Shown here piece after piece: positions 17,159 to 28,200 of a DNA stretch of 64,000 nucleotides. The stretch's first letter is position 1. Each line of letters begins with the position of its first letter. A model generated the notes under the pieces. That model ran no database searches and had not been told where the DNA came from. It saw only the letters and a list, made by a program, of their open reading frames with translations. The position numbers and the translations under genes were made by a program. This DNA is from Brachybacterium aquaticum (lineage in GTDB: Bacteria; Actinomycetota; Actinomycetes; Actinomycetales; Dermabacteraceae), in assembly GCF_014204755.1 (NCBI RefSeq), contig NZ_JACHLZ010000001.1:372001-436000 (forward strand), written 5' to 3'.

Positions 17159-17907
17159 GCGGCGCGGCGGAGCTGAGGATCGCGGGGCTGGTGCCGCTGT
17201 CCACGGTGGACTGGCCCGGCCGCCTCACGGCGACCGTGTTCTGCCAGGGCTGCCCGTGGCGCTGCACCTACTGCCACAACACCGCGATCCTCGACCCGAC
17301 CGTGCCCGGCCAGGTGCCGTTCTCGCAGGTCGAGGAGCTGCTCGGGCGGCGCCGCGGCCTGCTGGACGGCGTCGTGTTCAGCGGCGGCGAGGCGACCGCG
17401 CAGCATGCGCTCATCCCTGCCGCCGCCCGGGTGCGGGAAGTCGGCTTCGCCGTGGGCCTCCACACCGGGGGCGCCCACCCCGCGCGGCTGCGCGCCCTGC
17501 TGGGCGTGGACCGCGCGGGGCGGCGCGTCGGCCCTGCGCTCGTGGACTGGGTGGGCATGGACGTGAAGGCCTCGCCCGCCGGGTACGCGGAGCTGGTCGG
17601 GAGCGATGCCGCGGCGGCGAAGGTCGAGGAGTCGCTCGGGATCCTGCGCGACTCGGGGGCGGCGCACGAGCTGCGGATGACCGTGACCCCGGCGCTCGCC
17701 GGCCAGGTCCCCGAGGTCCTCGACCTCGTCGGCCGACAGGGCGGGACATCGCTCGTGCTCCAGCGCGCGCGGGCCGACGGGGCGTCGCCAGACTTCGCCG
17801 CCGCGCTCGACGGGGAGGAGGACTGGCCCGAGCGCTTCGCGGCGATCGCGGAACGGGCCGCGGAGCGCGGGGAGCGGTGCGGCGTGACGGTGGCCGTGCG
17901 TCCCTGA
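17155..17907 (+). CDS. nrdG: anaerobic ribonucleotide reductase activating enzyme NrdG (radical SAM)
   Basis: 250 residues. The radical SAM [4Fe-4S] motif is C33-PWR-C37-TY-C40 in CQGCPWRCTYCHN, followed by VVFSGGEATAQ (GGE motif). It generates the glycyl radical on NrdD. GTG at 17155 overlaps the nrdD stop (GTGA). Two palindrome-type repeats lie in the gene (17728-17737, 17772-17782). Longer than the 150-200-residue enterobacterial NrdG, in line with the Thermotoga/actinobacterial type. Confidence 0.93.
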   Translation: MSGAAELRIAGLVPLSTVDWPGRLTATVFCQGCPWRCTYCHNTAILDPTVPGQVPFSQVEELLGRRRGLLDGVVFSGGEATAQHALIPAAARVREVGFAVGLHTGGAHPARLRALLGVDRAGRRVGPALVDWVGMDVKASPAGYAELVGSDAAAAKVEESLGILRDSGAAHELRMTVTPALAGQVPEVLDLVGRQGGTSLVLQRARADGASPDFAAALDGEEDWPERFAAIAERAAERGERCGVTVAVRP

Positions 17908-17938
17908 GGCAGTGGTCCGGGAACCTCGACCGGGCGGC

Positions 17939-18613
17939 TCAGCGCCGAGGGTTCAGCAGATCGCTCATGACCCGGTGGGCCCCGGTGGGATCGGTGCCCA
18001 CCAGCGCCGTACCGAAGGCACCGGACTCGACCCGCAGGTAGCGCCCCCGGAGCATGACCAGCTGCGCGGTGCGGTCCCCGGCCTCGTCGCGGCGCACGAG
18101 CCGGTGGACGCGCAGCGGTGCCTGCTCCAGGCGGGCATCGCGGGCCGGCGGCAGGGAGGCGCCGGCCTCCTGGAGCGTCGCGAGCGGCGCCGTCCGGGCG
18201 GCACGGTTCTCGGTGAGCACCTCGTCCAGCAGCCCGGCCGGCAGGGTGACCCGCACCGCGGCCGGGAGCGGCTCGACCGGGGCGAGCTGCAGCAGGCGCA
18301 GCAGCACGCCGGAGAACAACTGGGTCGGGAAGAGCCCGATCTCGACGAGCTCGTCCCGCCCTCGCGTGACGCGCAGGCTTCCCTGCGCAGCGAGCGTGAA
18401 CTCGTGCGCGACGTAGTGCTCCGCGCCGACCGACTCGAGGCGCAGCGCGCCGCGCGGTGCGGAGAGGACCGTCGCGAACATCCCCAGCACCTCGGCATCG
18501 ACCTGGTCGGACCCGTCGACGGGGCGCTGCGCCGCGAGCGCGGCGAGCACCTCCTCGGTGGAGTCCGGGTCGACCCGCAGAACGGTCGGCTGGGAGGGGT
18601 CGTAGGTGATCAT
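17939..18613 (-). CDS. hypothetical protein, possibly EspG-like secretion-associated
   Basis: 224 residues, soluble, no signal peptide. The order of segments (PRGALRLESVGAEHYVAHEFTL, GSLRVTRGRDELVEIGLFP, LLRLLQLAPVEPLPAAVRVTLP) resembles the EspG/ESX chaperone fold only in general style. It is the third gene of an operon that begins with a WXG-motif protein, and starts inside the end of the gene before it (ATGA). The context suggests a chaperone or partner for type VII export, but this is inference from position, not from a clear domain match. Confidence 0.6.
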   Translation of the reverse strand: MITYDPSQPTVLRVDPDSTEEVLAALAAQRPVDGSDQVDAEVLGMFATVLSAPRGALRLESVGAEHYVAHEFTLAAQGSLRVTRGRDELVEIGLFPTQLFSGVLLRLLQLAPVEPLPAAVRVTLPAGLLDEVLTENRAARTAPLATLQEAGASLPPARDARLEQAPLRVHRLVRRDEAGDRTAQLVMLRGRYLRVESGAFGTALVGTDPTGAHRVMSDLLNPRR

Positions 18614-19140
18614 GCGTCCTCCTCGCCCGTCGCGGGGGCGTCCTCGTCGAGCTGCGTGGTCCAAGACCCGGCGATCGCGTCCAGCAGGTCGCCGTGCGCG
18701 GCGTCCACGGGGGGCACCGTGGTGAGGGTGAGCGTCAGCCCGCGACCGCCGACGATGCGGGACCACTCGCGCACCAGCAGCGTCGCCGGCCCCTCGCCGG
18801 TCGCCACACGAGCCCGGTACCAGGTGGGGGTCGGCCCCTCGAGGACGCGGTCGTCGAACACCTGCACATCGGGCAGCGTCGAGAGCTGCTGGGTGAGCGC
18901 CTGACGCTGCCAGTCGTCGAGCGCGAGGCCCTCGGGAAGCTCCTGCGCGAGCACCACCGCATTGGTGGAGAACCCGGCGGTCAGCGCGCCGCCGTCGCTG
19001 AGGACGCAGAGCACCTCGGCGGGGAGGGAATCGGGGAGGTCGGGCGCGACCCAGGCCTCGGGGACCTCGAGCGCGATCCGGAGGGACGGCGCGCCCGGAT
19101 CGGTGATCCGGACGGTGCGGGTCGTGGGGCTCATGCTCAC
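18610..19140 (-). CDS. hypothetical protein of a WXG operon
   Basis: 176 residues, cytoplasmic, mixed alpha/beta composition (LRIALEVPEAWVAPDLPD, TWYRARVATGEGPATLLVREWSRIVGG). No family recognised; size and position recall LpqN-type or EspG-adjacent proteins of type VII loci, without a signal peptide. Either GTG 19140 or ATG 19134 could start it; a GGAG sits 11 bases before the GTG. Four-base overlap with the next gene. Confidence 0.6.
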   Translation of the reverse strand: MSMSPTTRTVRITDPGAPSLRIALEVPEAWVAPDLPDSLPAEVLCVLSDGGALTAGFSTNAVVLAQELPEGLALDDWQRQALTQQLSTLPDVQVFDDRVLEGPTPTWYRARVATGEGPATLLVREWSRIVGGRGLTLTLTTVPPVDAAHGDLLDAIAGSWTTQLDEDAPATGEEDA

Positions 19141-19197
19141 AGCGTACGTGGCTCCGTTCCAGGTCAGTCCAGGTTCACGGTCGGTCGAGGTTCACCG

Positions 19198-20073
19198 TCA
19201 GTCGAGGATGGCGTCGGCGAGGCCCGCGCCGGCCGCGGAACCCACATAGCCGCCGATCAGGTCCCCGGCGATGCCGCCGAGGACCCCGCCGACGATCGCG
19301 CCCGTCCCGGCGCCGGCGAGCGCACCGGGGATCGCGCCGACACCGCCGACGGCGGCACCCGCGGCCGCGCCTGCGAGCCCCACCGAGCCGCCGCCCGCGA
19401 GCACGCCGCCGAACGCGCCGATCAGGGTGCCGGCGGTGCCGCCGATGAACGAGCCGCCTCCGGTGAGGACTCCGTCCAGGGCGGCGCGCTGGAGCCGCTC
19501 GCCGAGCGGCAGGTGGGACTCCTCGCCGAAGCGCTCCGCCCCGGCCAGCAGTCCCGTGTACACATCGCCGAGGATCGGGACGAAGCGCGGGACGTTCTCG
19601 AGCAGGTAGCCGGGGAGGTTGTGCACGACCGACGTGAGGGTGGTGGCGCCGCCCATCCAGCTCGGCGTGAGGTTGTCGAGGAACCCCTCGCCCCACCGCT
19701 GCCAGAATCCCGGGCGCTCCTCCGTCTCCGGGGCAGGGGGCGGGGTCTGGGTCGGCAGGACGGTGGAGGTCAGGACGATGTCCCCGGACGCGTCCCCGGC
19801 GCCGGACGCGGTCTCCTGCTCCTGGATGTGCTGGGTCAGCTCGGTGAGCAGCGTCTGCATGCGCGCGACCGCGGCGTCCACCCCGGCGGTCACCTCCTGG
19901 GCGTACCGCTCGGAGAACGCGTCGGCGTCGGGGCCGACCCACTGCGTTCCCACGATGCCGCTGACCACGGACTGCAGATCGCCGAACCGCTGCTCGGTCG
20001 TGGTGCGCGCCCGGCCGAGCAGGGTGCCGAAGTCGTCGCCCTGGGCGGTGTCCATTCCCCAGAAGCCGCTCAT
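19198..20073 (-). CDS. WXG-motif protein with C-terminal glycine-zipper domain, candidate type VII effector
   Basis: 291 residues. Residues 1-90 are helical with a W-x-G turn (W45-V46-G47 in TQWVGPDADAF), the hallmark of the WXG100/LXG fold exported by type VII systems. Residues 91-125 are a Pro/Thr linker. Residues 205-285 are a dense glycine zipper (GxxxG steps in GGTAGTLIGAFGGVLAGGG and GAIVGGVLGGIAG), like pore-forming or membrane-depolarising toxins. Strong ribosome binding site GAGGAGAGA. First gene of a three-gene operon. No secretion machinery is in the window. Toxin function is inference. Confidence 0.7.
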   Translation of the reverse strand: MSGFWGMDTAQGDDFGTLLGRARTTTEQRFGDLQSVVSGIVGTQWVGPDADAFSERYAQEVTAGVDAAVARMQTLLTELTQHIQEQETASGAGDASGDIVLTSTVLPTQTPPPAPETEERPGFWQRWGEGFLDNLTPSWMGGATTLTSVVHNLPGYLLENVPRFVPILGDVYTGLLAGAERFGEESHLPLGERLQRAALDGVLTGGGSFIGGTAGTLIGAFGGVLAGGGSVGLAGAAAGAAVGGVGAIPGALAGAGTGAIVGGVLGGIAGDLIGGYVGSAAGAGLADAILD

Positions 20074-20216
20074 GCTCTCTCCTCCTCGGCGCCCCGACCT
20101 GCGGGGGCCCTCGCGGGGACGGCGTCACAGGACGCGTCCGTGGTCGTCGCGACGAGCCTACGGGGCGTGGCCCACGGCGGCGATGGGGAGAACTCCCCAC
20201 GTGACACCATGGGGCC

Positions 20217-20648
20217 ATGACCAGCGACATGCTCCTCGGCCTGCTGATCGGAGCAGTCCTGTTCGTCTCCGGTCTCGCCCTCGCGGGGCTGTGCCTGTGG
20301 TGGCGCGCCGGCAGGACCGAGGGTGCGCGATGGTGGGTCCGCTGTGAGCCGCACCCGCAGGACCGCATGCGCCCGCACCACGAAGGGCTCGCCCTCGTCC
20401 TGATCCCGGTGTTCGCCGAGACCCTGATGCTGCTGGCGCTCGTGGCCGTGCTGGGACCGATGCTCGCCCCGGTCTCGGGTCCCACCTTGACACTCGCGCT
20501 CGTGGTGGCGCTCGCGCAGGCGGTCCTCTACGGGGTCGCCCACTTCGCGACCTGGCAGCGATGGATCCTGCCCCTGTGGATGTATCCGTCCTGGCTGCGG
20601 GAGACCCGCCGACGGGAACGGGAGCAGCTGCCTCCCGGTCGGCGCTGA
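20217..20648 (+). CDS. small membrane protein, three helices
   Basis: 143 residues. Hydrophobic segments at about 5-29, 60-85 and 88-112, with a cytoplasmic basic tail ending RRREREQLPPGRR. No family recognised. It diverges from the WXG/glycine-zipper gene (144 bases between starts); if that protein is a membrane toxin, this would be a reasonable place for an immunity protein, but nothing in the sequence proves it. Confidence 0.65.
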   Translation: MTSDMLLGLLIGAVLFVSGLALAGLCLWWRAGRTEGARWWVRCEPHPQDRMRPHHEGLALVLIPVFAETLMLLALVAVLGPMLAPVSGPTLTLALVVALAQAVLYGVAHFATWQRWILPLWMYPSWLRETRRREREQLPPGRR

Positions 20649-20655
20649 GCCCGCG

Positions 20656-22023
20656 TCAGCGCGCCGGTACCAGCTTCCCGTAGGTCATGCGCCGCAGCAG
20701 CCTCTCGGCCGGGCCGCGCATCCCGCGCGTGTCCATCCACGCCGCGAGCGGCAGGGACAGCAGCCACACGCCGAGCGCGATCGCGACGGCGGACCAGGTC
20801 GACAGGTGCGGCGCCAGTCCCAGCCCCCACGCCGCCATGAGCGGCGCGAGCAGCAGCGACTGGAACAGGTAGAAGGTCAGCGAACGCTGCCCGACCGCGG
20901 AGAGCACCCGCACGATCCCGGACGGCGCCCTGGTCGCCGGAGTCGCGTCGGCCGGAGAAGTCCCGTCGGCCGGAGAAGTCCCGTCGGCCGGAGAAGTCCC
21001 GTCGGCCGGGGGAGTCGCGTCGGCCGACGGGGCCCGACGCCCCTCGAGCCGGGCGGCCAGCAGCGCGAAGGCGGCGGCGTAGCCGATGCCGCAGCAGACG
21101 CCCGTCAGGGCGTTGAGCCCGTAGAAAGCCCAGGCCAGACCCTCCGGGAGGGGCAGCGCGCCGAGGAGGACGAGCGCGTCGGGAAGTCCGCCGAGCCAGC
21201 CGATCGCGATGCCGCCGACGGCGAGGCGGCGCAGCGTGCGCACGTGCTGCCACGGCTCGTCGAGCAGGCGGTGGCGCGCCGCGATCCAGCCCAGCAGGAT
21301 CGGCAGCGGCGCGGCGGTGAGCGCGGCGGCCGGGGTGCTGACCGCCCACAGCGAGAGCCGTGACAGGACCGTTGCGAGGTAGGGGCCGCCGTAGGCCGCC
21401 TCGCGGTACGCCTCGGAGGAGTACGCCCCGGCACCGGCGTTCATCTCGACGATCACCTCGGGCGGGGCGAACAGCGCCATCACCGTCGCGCTGAGCACGC
21501 TGAACAGCGAGAAGACCAGCAGGAGCCCGCCGATCACCGCCGCCCAGACGATCAGGGTGCGGGTGCGCCGGCCGAAGAAGATCCACACCAGCAGCAGCCC
21601 CGCGATCGCGTACGCGCCGAGGATGTCGCCGTAGAACAGCAGCGCCGCATGCAGCGCGCCGAGCAGCAGCATCGCCCAGTGGCGTCGGCGCAGCATCGCG
21701 CGCACGAGCGCCGGAGCCATGCCCCGGTCGAGGCGGGAGCGGTGGAACTGCACCATCCCGTAGCCGAAGAGGAACGCGAACAGCGGCATCGCCCGATGGT
21801 CCACGGCGATCGTCATCACGGTCTGCACCGCGGTGTCCAGGCCGCTCCGGGCGGGGACGTGGGGGCTCATGCCGACGGCGCCGGGATGGCCCCACAGGTA
21901 CCAGGACACGTTCGCGATCGCGATGAGCGCGAGCATCAGCCCGCGCGCGATGTCGGGGGCGAGCGAGCGGGGCGGCGCGGTGGACGTGGGGAGCGGGAGC
22001 GAGCTGCGGGCTGAGGTCGTCAC
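20656..22023 (-). CDS. DUF418 (YeiB-like) multi-pass membrane protein
   Basis: 455 residues, about ten membrane helices. The start LAPDIARGLMLALIAIANVSWYLWG and the block LFAFLFGYGMVQFHRSR mark the YeiB/DUF418 group of acyltransferase-like proteins; the C-terminal DUF418 part includes GQRSLTFYLFQSLLL and PLAAWMDTRGMRGPAERLLRRMTYG. A linker between the two halves is filled by an 18-bp tandem repeat encoding SPADGT units. GTG at 22023 was chosen by homology; the longer frame upstream has no support. Function unknown, probably envelope-related. Confidence 0.85.
   Translation of the reverse strand: MTTSARSSLPLPTSTAPPRSLAPDIARGLMLALIAIANVSWYLWGHPGAVGMSPHVPARSGLDTAVQTVMTIAVDHRAMPLFAFLFGYGMVQFHRSRLDRGMAPALVRAMLRRRHWAMLLLGALHAALLFYGDILGAYAIAGLLLVWIFFGRRTRTLIVWAAVIGGLLLVFSLFSVLSATVMALFAPPEVIVEMNAGAGAYSSEAYREAAYGGPYLATVLSRLSLWAVSTPAAALTAAPLPILLGWIAARHRLLDEPWQHVRTLRRLAVGGIAIGWLGGLPDALVLLGALPLPEGLAWAFYGLNALTGVCCGIGYAAAFALLAARLEGRRAPSADATPPADGTSPADGTSPADGTSPADATPATRAPSGIVRVLSAVGQRSLTFYLFQSLLLAPLMAAWGLGLAPHLSTWSAVAIALGVWLLSLPLAAWMDTRGMRGPAERLLRRMTYGKLVPAR
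20946..21032. repeat. 18-bp tandem array built on the dispersed palindrome
   Basis: Five copies of CGTCGGCCGG/A spaced 18 bases apart; the unit is CCCGTCGGCCGGAGAAGT. The last copy is the full palindrome (GTCGGCCGACGGGG). In frame in the DUF418 gene, giving SADATPPADGTSPADGTS-type protein repeats. Confidence 0.85.
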
Positions 22024-23272
<1,249 letters not shown>

Positions 23273-23295
23273 GCGGCAGACCCCTCTGAACCCTC

Positions 23296-23892
23296 GTGTT
23301 CTCCCACGAACGCGCTGACGGCGCCGGACCTTCGGGTCCGGCGCCGTTCTCGCTCCGCCTCCATCCGCTCGAGGCGGCGGCCGACGACCCCCTGCGGGCG
23401 CACGTCCGCGACGTCGTCGGGGCGAGCGCGACCGACGTGCAGGTGGGGCGGCTCTGTCCCGCCTGCGGCTCCTCGCGGCACGGTCGGCCGTGGGCGCGGG
23501 TCGCACCGGCCGCCGACGGGGGAGCGGCCGACGGGGTCGCGGCCGGCAGGGCCCGGCCCCCGCTCGTCGGCGTGAGCCTCTCCCGCTCCGGCCCGCATCT
23601 GCTCACCGCCGTGCGCCTCGGCGGCGGGATCGGGGTGGACATCGAGGAGATCGCCGCGGTGGACCGCGGCTGGGACGGCTCCCTCGTGCTGCATCCGGAC
23701 GAGGCTGACCCGCGCGCCGCCGATCCCCATACTGCCGAGCGCCGCGCCCGGCTCTGGGCGGGCAAGGAGGCGGTGCTCAAGCTCGCCGGGAACGGTCTGC
23801 GCACCCCGATGACGCAGGTGCGTCTCGCCGACCACGACGTGCGCGGTGCTGCGGCGCCGGCGGGGTTCGTGATCGCGGTGGCGCTGGGCTGA
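23296..23892 (+). CDS. 4'-phosphopantetheinyl transferase (Sfp-like)
   Basis: 198 residues. The Mg/CoA motifs are GIGVDIEEI and ARLWAGKEAVLKLAG (W-x-x-KEA), with PLVGVSLSRSGPHLLTAV in front, as in Sfp/EntD-type transferases that arm carrier domains. The only visible carrier-domain client is the synthetase 2 kb downstream on the other strand. The sole in-frame start I can find is GTG 23296, which puts the nrdF hairpin inside the first codons. The middle (APAADGGAADGVAAG) carries palindrome-repeat copies. Confidence 0.8.
   Translation: MFSHERADGAGPSGPAPFSLRLHPLEAAADDPLRAHVRDVVGASATDVQVGRLCPACGSSRHGRPWARVAPAADGGAADGVAAGRARPPLVGVSLSRSGPHLLTAVRLGGGIGVDIEEIAAVDRGWDGSLVLHPDEADPRAADPHTAERRARLWAGKEAVLKLAGNGLRTPMTQVRLADHDVRGAAAPAGFVIAVALG
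23318..23347 (+). terminator. nrdF terminator-like hairpin overlapping the next gene start
   Basis: Perfect 13-bp stem ACGGCGCCGGACC, loop TTCG, GGTCCGGCGCCGT. Starts 45 bases after the nrdF stop and lies within the first 18 codons of the phosphopantetheinyl transferase frame. Confidence 0.75.
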
Positions 23893-23898
23893 TCCTGC

Positions 23899-25266
23899 TC
23901 AGTCCCGCGCGAACAGCCCCAGCAGCCCGCCGCGGTGCGTGGGCTCGCGCCGCGCCGGCTGATCGGGCAGGTCCGGCAGCTCCTCGGTGTGGATCCACGC
24001 CTCGAACAGGTCGGTGAGGTCCTCGCCGCTCTCGCGGGCGACGTGCGCCTCGAACATCTCCGTGGTCACCGAGCCGCCCCTGTGCTGCGCGAGCCACGAC
24101 TGGATCATCGGGAAGAACGTCTCGTCGCCCACGCGCTGGCGCAGCGCATGCACGGTGAGGGCACCGCGCTTGTAGAGGCGGTCGTCGAACATGAGCTCCG
24201 GGCCGGGGTCGGCGATCAGCAGGTCCTCGGGCAGCTCGGCGAGGGACGCGTGATGCTGACGAGCCTCCTCCTCGACGGTGGCGCGGCCGCTCTCCTCCGC
24301 CCACAGCCACTCGCAGTAGCAGGCGAAGCCCTCGTGCAGCCAGATGTCCTGCCAGCGCTTCAGGGTTGCGGTGTTCCCGAACCACTGGTGGGACAGTTCG
24401 TGGGCGATCAGCCGCTCCGCCTCCCAGTCGCCGGCGAGGTGGTTGCGGCCGAAGGTGGACAGCGCCTGGGACTCCAGCGGGATCTCCAGCTCGTCGTCGG
24501 TGATCACCGCGGTATAGGAGGGGAAGGCATAGGGGCCGAACATCCGCGCGAACAGCTCGAGCATCTGCGGCTGCTGCGCGAAGCCGTGCGCGAGATCCTT
24601 CGCCCCGACGCCTGAGGGGACCAGGGACCGCACCGGCACGGCGCTGCCTCGGTGCTTCACCTCGGAGTAGCGGCCGATCTGGACGGTCGCGAGGTAGGTC
24701 GGCATGGGCACGTCCTGGCGGTACGTCCAGGTGGTGGCGTTGCCCTTGCGGCGCTTGCCCTGCAGCTCGCCGGAGACGGCGACGTGGTAGGCGGGGTTCG
24801 CGGCCAGACTGATCTCGTAGGTCGCCTTGTCGTCCGGGCGGTCGTTGCACGGGAACCAGGACGGGGCGCCGTGGGGCTGCGCGGCGACGATCACCCCGTC
24901 GGTCAGCTCCTCCCAGCCTGTCGCGCCGTGGACGCGCGCGCGGACCGGGCGGGGCTTGCCGCCGTAGCGCACCTCCACGCGCACCTCCCGGCCGGCGGGG
25001 AACTGCTTCTTCAGCACCAGGTCGCCGCCGCGGTGGGTGTGCTTGACCTGCTTGCCGTCGACCTTCGTGGCGGCCACCTGCAGGCCGTGCAGGTCCAGGT
25101 GCAGGGAGTCGAGGTCCTCGTGCACCTGGCAGGCCAGGGTCGCGGTGCCGTCCAGGCGGTTGGTCTCGACCTTGTAGGTCAGGTCGAGGTCGTAGTGGCG
25201 CACCGAGTAGGAGGCGTCACCGTGGCCGGGGAGGTACGGGTCGCTGCCGGGGTGGGTGCTGCTCAT
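23899..25266 (-). CDS. M1-family zinc aminopeptidase
   Basis: 455 residues, short for M1 enzymes because the C-terminal helical domain is missing. Zinc site H289-E290-LS-H293 in HELSHQWFG with E312 nineteen residues later (WLHEGFACYCEW); the exopeptidase loop is ESQALSTFGRNHL in place of GAMEN. No signal peptide. Its ATG lies in the last codons of the Pls-like synthetase (ATGA overlap), so the two are translated together; a role in trimming or self-protection from a peptide product is plausible. Confidence 0.9.
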   Translation of the reverse strand: MSSTHPGSDPYLPGHGDASYSVRHYDLDLTYKVETNRLDGTATLACQVHEDLDSLHLDLHGLQVAATKVDGKQVKHTHRGGDLVLKKQFPAGREVRVEVRYGGKPRPVRARVHGATGWEELTDGVIVAAQPHGAPSWFPCNDRPDDKATYEISLAANPAYHVAVSGELQGKRRKGNATTWTYRQDVPMPTYLATVQIGRYSEVKHRGSAVPVRSLVPSGVGAKDLAHGFAQQPQMLELFARMFGPYAFPSYTAVITDDELEIPLESQALSTFGRNHLAGDWEAERLIAHELSHQWFGNTATLKRWQDIWLHEGFACYCEWLWAEESGRATVEEEARQHHASLAELPEDLLIADPGPELMFDDRLYKRGALTVHALRQRVGDETFFPMIQSWLAQHRGGSVTTEMFEAHVARESGEDLTDLFEAWIHTEELPDLPDQPARREPTHRGGLLGLFARD

Positions 25267-28200
25267 ACGCGCTCCTGCTCGTCCTGCTCGTCCTGATCGT
25301 TCTCGACGTCCTCGTCCTGCTCGTCCTGCGCGGCGTCCTCGTCGTCCCAGGGGCCGATGGGGTTGCCGGTCCAGCGGGTGCCGGGCGGCACGCGCTCGCC
25401 GCGCATCACGAGGGACACGGGTCCCACGGTCGCATGGCGGTCGATCGCCGCGGCCGGCAGGATCACGCTGCCGGGCCCCAGGGTCGCACCCGCGCCGAGG
25501 GTGACGGTGTCCATGCTCAGCACCCGGTCCTGGAAGAGGTGGGTCTGGACCACGCAGCCGCGGTTCACGGTCGCACCGTCGCCGAGGGTGACCAGGTCCG
25601 TCTCGGGCAGCCAGTACGAGTCGCACCACACGCCCTCGCCGACCTTCGCGCCGAGCGCCCGCAGCCACACGTTCAGCGCCCAGGTCCCGGCGGTGACGTT
25701 CGCGAACCAGGGCGCGGCGAGCACCTCGGTGAACGTGTCCGCCAGCTCCGAGCGCCACACGTAGGCGGTGAACAGGGCGTGCTCACCCGGGCGGTGCCTG
25801 CCGATGATCGCCCACTTCGCGACCACCGTGATTCCCGCGGCCAGCAGCCCCGCGAGCATGAGCACCGCCCCGCCGAGCACGAGCGCCAGGACGATCCCGG
25901 CCGTCCCGCGCACCAGCAGCGCGTACAGGCCGCCCCACACCGCGACCGGCAGCAGCAGCGCGATGAGCAGTGGCACCAGGCGCAGGGTCTCCACGATCCC
26001 GCGCTGGACGAGCAGCTTCTTCGGCGGGTCGTAGGTGAGGGCGTCATCGTGCTCCTCCTCGGCGCGGCGGAGCTTCCGCGGCGGGCTGCCGAGGTACGAG
26101 GTGCCGGCCTTCGCGGACTTGCGGCGCGGGGCGGCGGAGAGCACCGCGACGAGGGACTGCTTGGGGACCTTGCGGCCGGCGGCGAGCATGCCGGAGTTGC
26201 CGACGAACGCGCGCTTGCCGACCTTCACCCGCTCCACGCGGATCCAGCCGCCGCCGAGCTCGTAGGGGCCCACGAGCGTGTCGTCGGCGAGGAAGGAGTG
26301 GTCGCCGACCTGCACGAGGCTCGGGATGAGCAGGGCGGTGGAGATCTCCGCGCCCTTGCCCACCTTCGCGCCGAGCATCCGCATCCACACGGGGGTCAGT
26401 CCGCCCGCGTACAGCGGGAACAGCCAGGTGCGGGCCTCGTCCAGCAGTCGCAGCGTCGCCCAGATCGATACGCCCGCCGCGGAGCGCATCGGGTGGTGGC
26501 CGGGGGAGATGGCGCGGGCGAGCAGACGGGTGAGGACGAGCACCGCGAGCGCCACGGCCGCGAAGCCGGCGAGCGCCGCGAGCGGCAGCCAGGGCAGGGC
26601 CGCGAGGGCCGCTGCGCCGAGGGTGTCCGTGCCGCGCACGGCGGGGATCAGCACGGCGCCGCCCACGAGCACGCCGAGCCCGGGCAGGGCGGCGATGAGC
26701 AGGGACAGCGCCCCGTAGGCTAGCTCCCACAGGGGGCGGCGCGGCGGGGCGTCGTCGGACCAGGGCCCGCGCGACTCGGCGCGGTACGCGGCGGGGGAGC
26801 CGGACCAGAACTCGCCGGCCGGCACCTTCCCCAGCACCGCGGAGCCGGGGGCGATCTCGGCGTCCCGGCCCACGCGGGCGCCGGGGCCGAGGGTGCTGCG
26901 GGCGCCGATGCGGGCCCGCTTCCCGATCCGCACCGGGCCGATGCGCAGCACGTCCCCGTCGATCCAGTACCCGGCCAGGTCCACCTCCGGCTCGATCGAG
27001 GCGCCCGCCCCGATCTCGAGCATCCCGGTGACCGGCGGCAGGGAGTGCAGGTCCACGTCCTTGCCGAGTCGCACCCCGAGCAGGCGCGCGTAGTAGGGGA
27101 ACCACACGGCGCCCGAGAGGGAGGTCGCGCCGAGCTCGTCCTGGACGTGCTCGGCAAGCCACAGCCGCAGGTGGGCGCTGCCGCCGCGGGGATGACTGCC
27201 GGGGGTGACCTTCCGCAGCAGGATCCGGGCCAGCAGCGCGGCGAGGGTCATCCTCCCGGGCGGCAGGATGAACACGAGCGCCATCGGGATCACGAGCCAC
27301 AGAGGGAACGCGACGAGCCAGGGCACGTCCGTGAGCGCGGCGAGCACGGTGGAGACGAGCATCAGCCAGGAGATGCCGCGCAGCGCCGCGAGGGTGCGCA
27401 GCGGCACGAGCGCGAGGAGCTGCGCGATCTGGGTGCGGCGGCGCAGCGGCGCGACGGTGCGGGTGCTGCGCTGGGCAGTGGAGTCCATGGCGTCCAGGTG
27501 CGCGGCGAGCGCCGCGACCGTGGACTGCTGGTACACGTCGCCGACGGTCAGCTCCGGGTGCTGCTCGCGCAGGCGGCTGACCACCTGCGCGGCGGTGAGG
27601 GAGCCGCCGCCGAGGTCGAAGAAGTCGTCCTTGCCGGAGGTGACCTCGGCGCCGAGCACGTCGGCCCAGATCTCCGCGATCCAGGCGGCGGTGCCGGAGA
27701 GGTCGGCGCTGCGCTCGGAGGAGCCGGGCAGCGGCCACGGCAGCGCGTCGCGGTCGATCTTGCCGGAGGTGCGGGTGGGCAGGTCGTCCACGACCGCCAG
27801 GCGCGGCACGAGCGCGGCGGGCATGCGCTGGCGCAGCAGGCCGCGCGCGATCTCGGCGTCGTAGGTGTCGTCGACGGTGAGGTAGCCGACCAGGAGCTTG
27901 TTGCCGGTCTTGCTGGAGCGCACGGCGGTCGCACCGCCGACCACGCCGGGCAGGCGCAGCAGCTGGTCGTCGATCTCGCCGAGCTCGATACGTCGCCCGC
28001 CGAGCTTGATCTGGTCGTCGGCGCGGCCCGCGAACAGCAGCCCGTCCGGGTCGTTGACCACGATGTCGCCGGAGCGGTAGGCGCGCTCCCAGCCGAGGCT
28101 GGGCATGGGGGCGTACTTCTCCGCGTCCTTGGCGGGGTCGAGGTAGCGGGCCAGTCCCACGCCGCCGATGATCAGCTCGCCGCTCTCTCCGGGGCCGACG

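Noticed and set aside
17939..20648. Complete type VII secretion locus
   Set aside because: No EccC, EccD, EccB or mycosin gene is in the window; only candidate cargo and partner genes.
20946..21032. CRISPR-like array
   Set aside because: Units are 18 bp, contiguous and in a reading frame, with no unique spacers and no cas genes.
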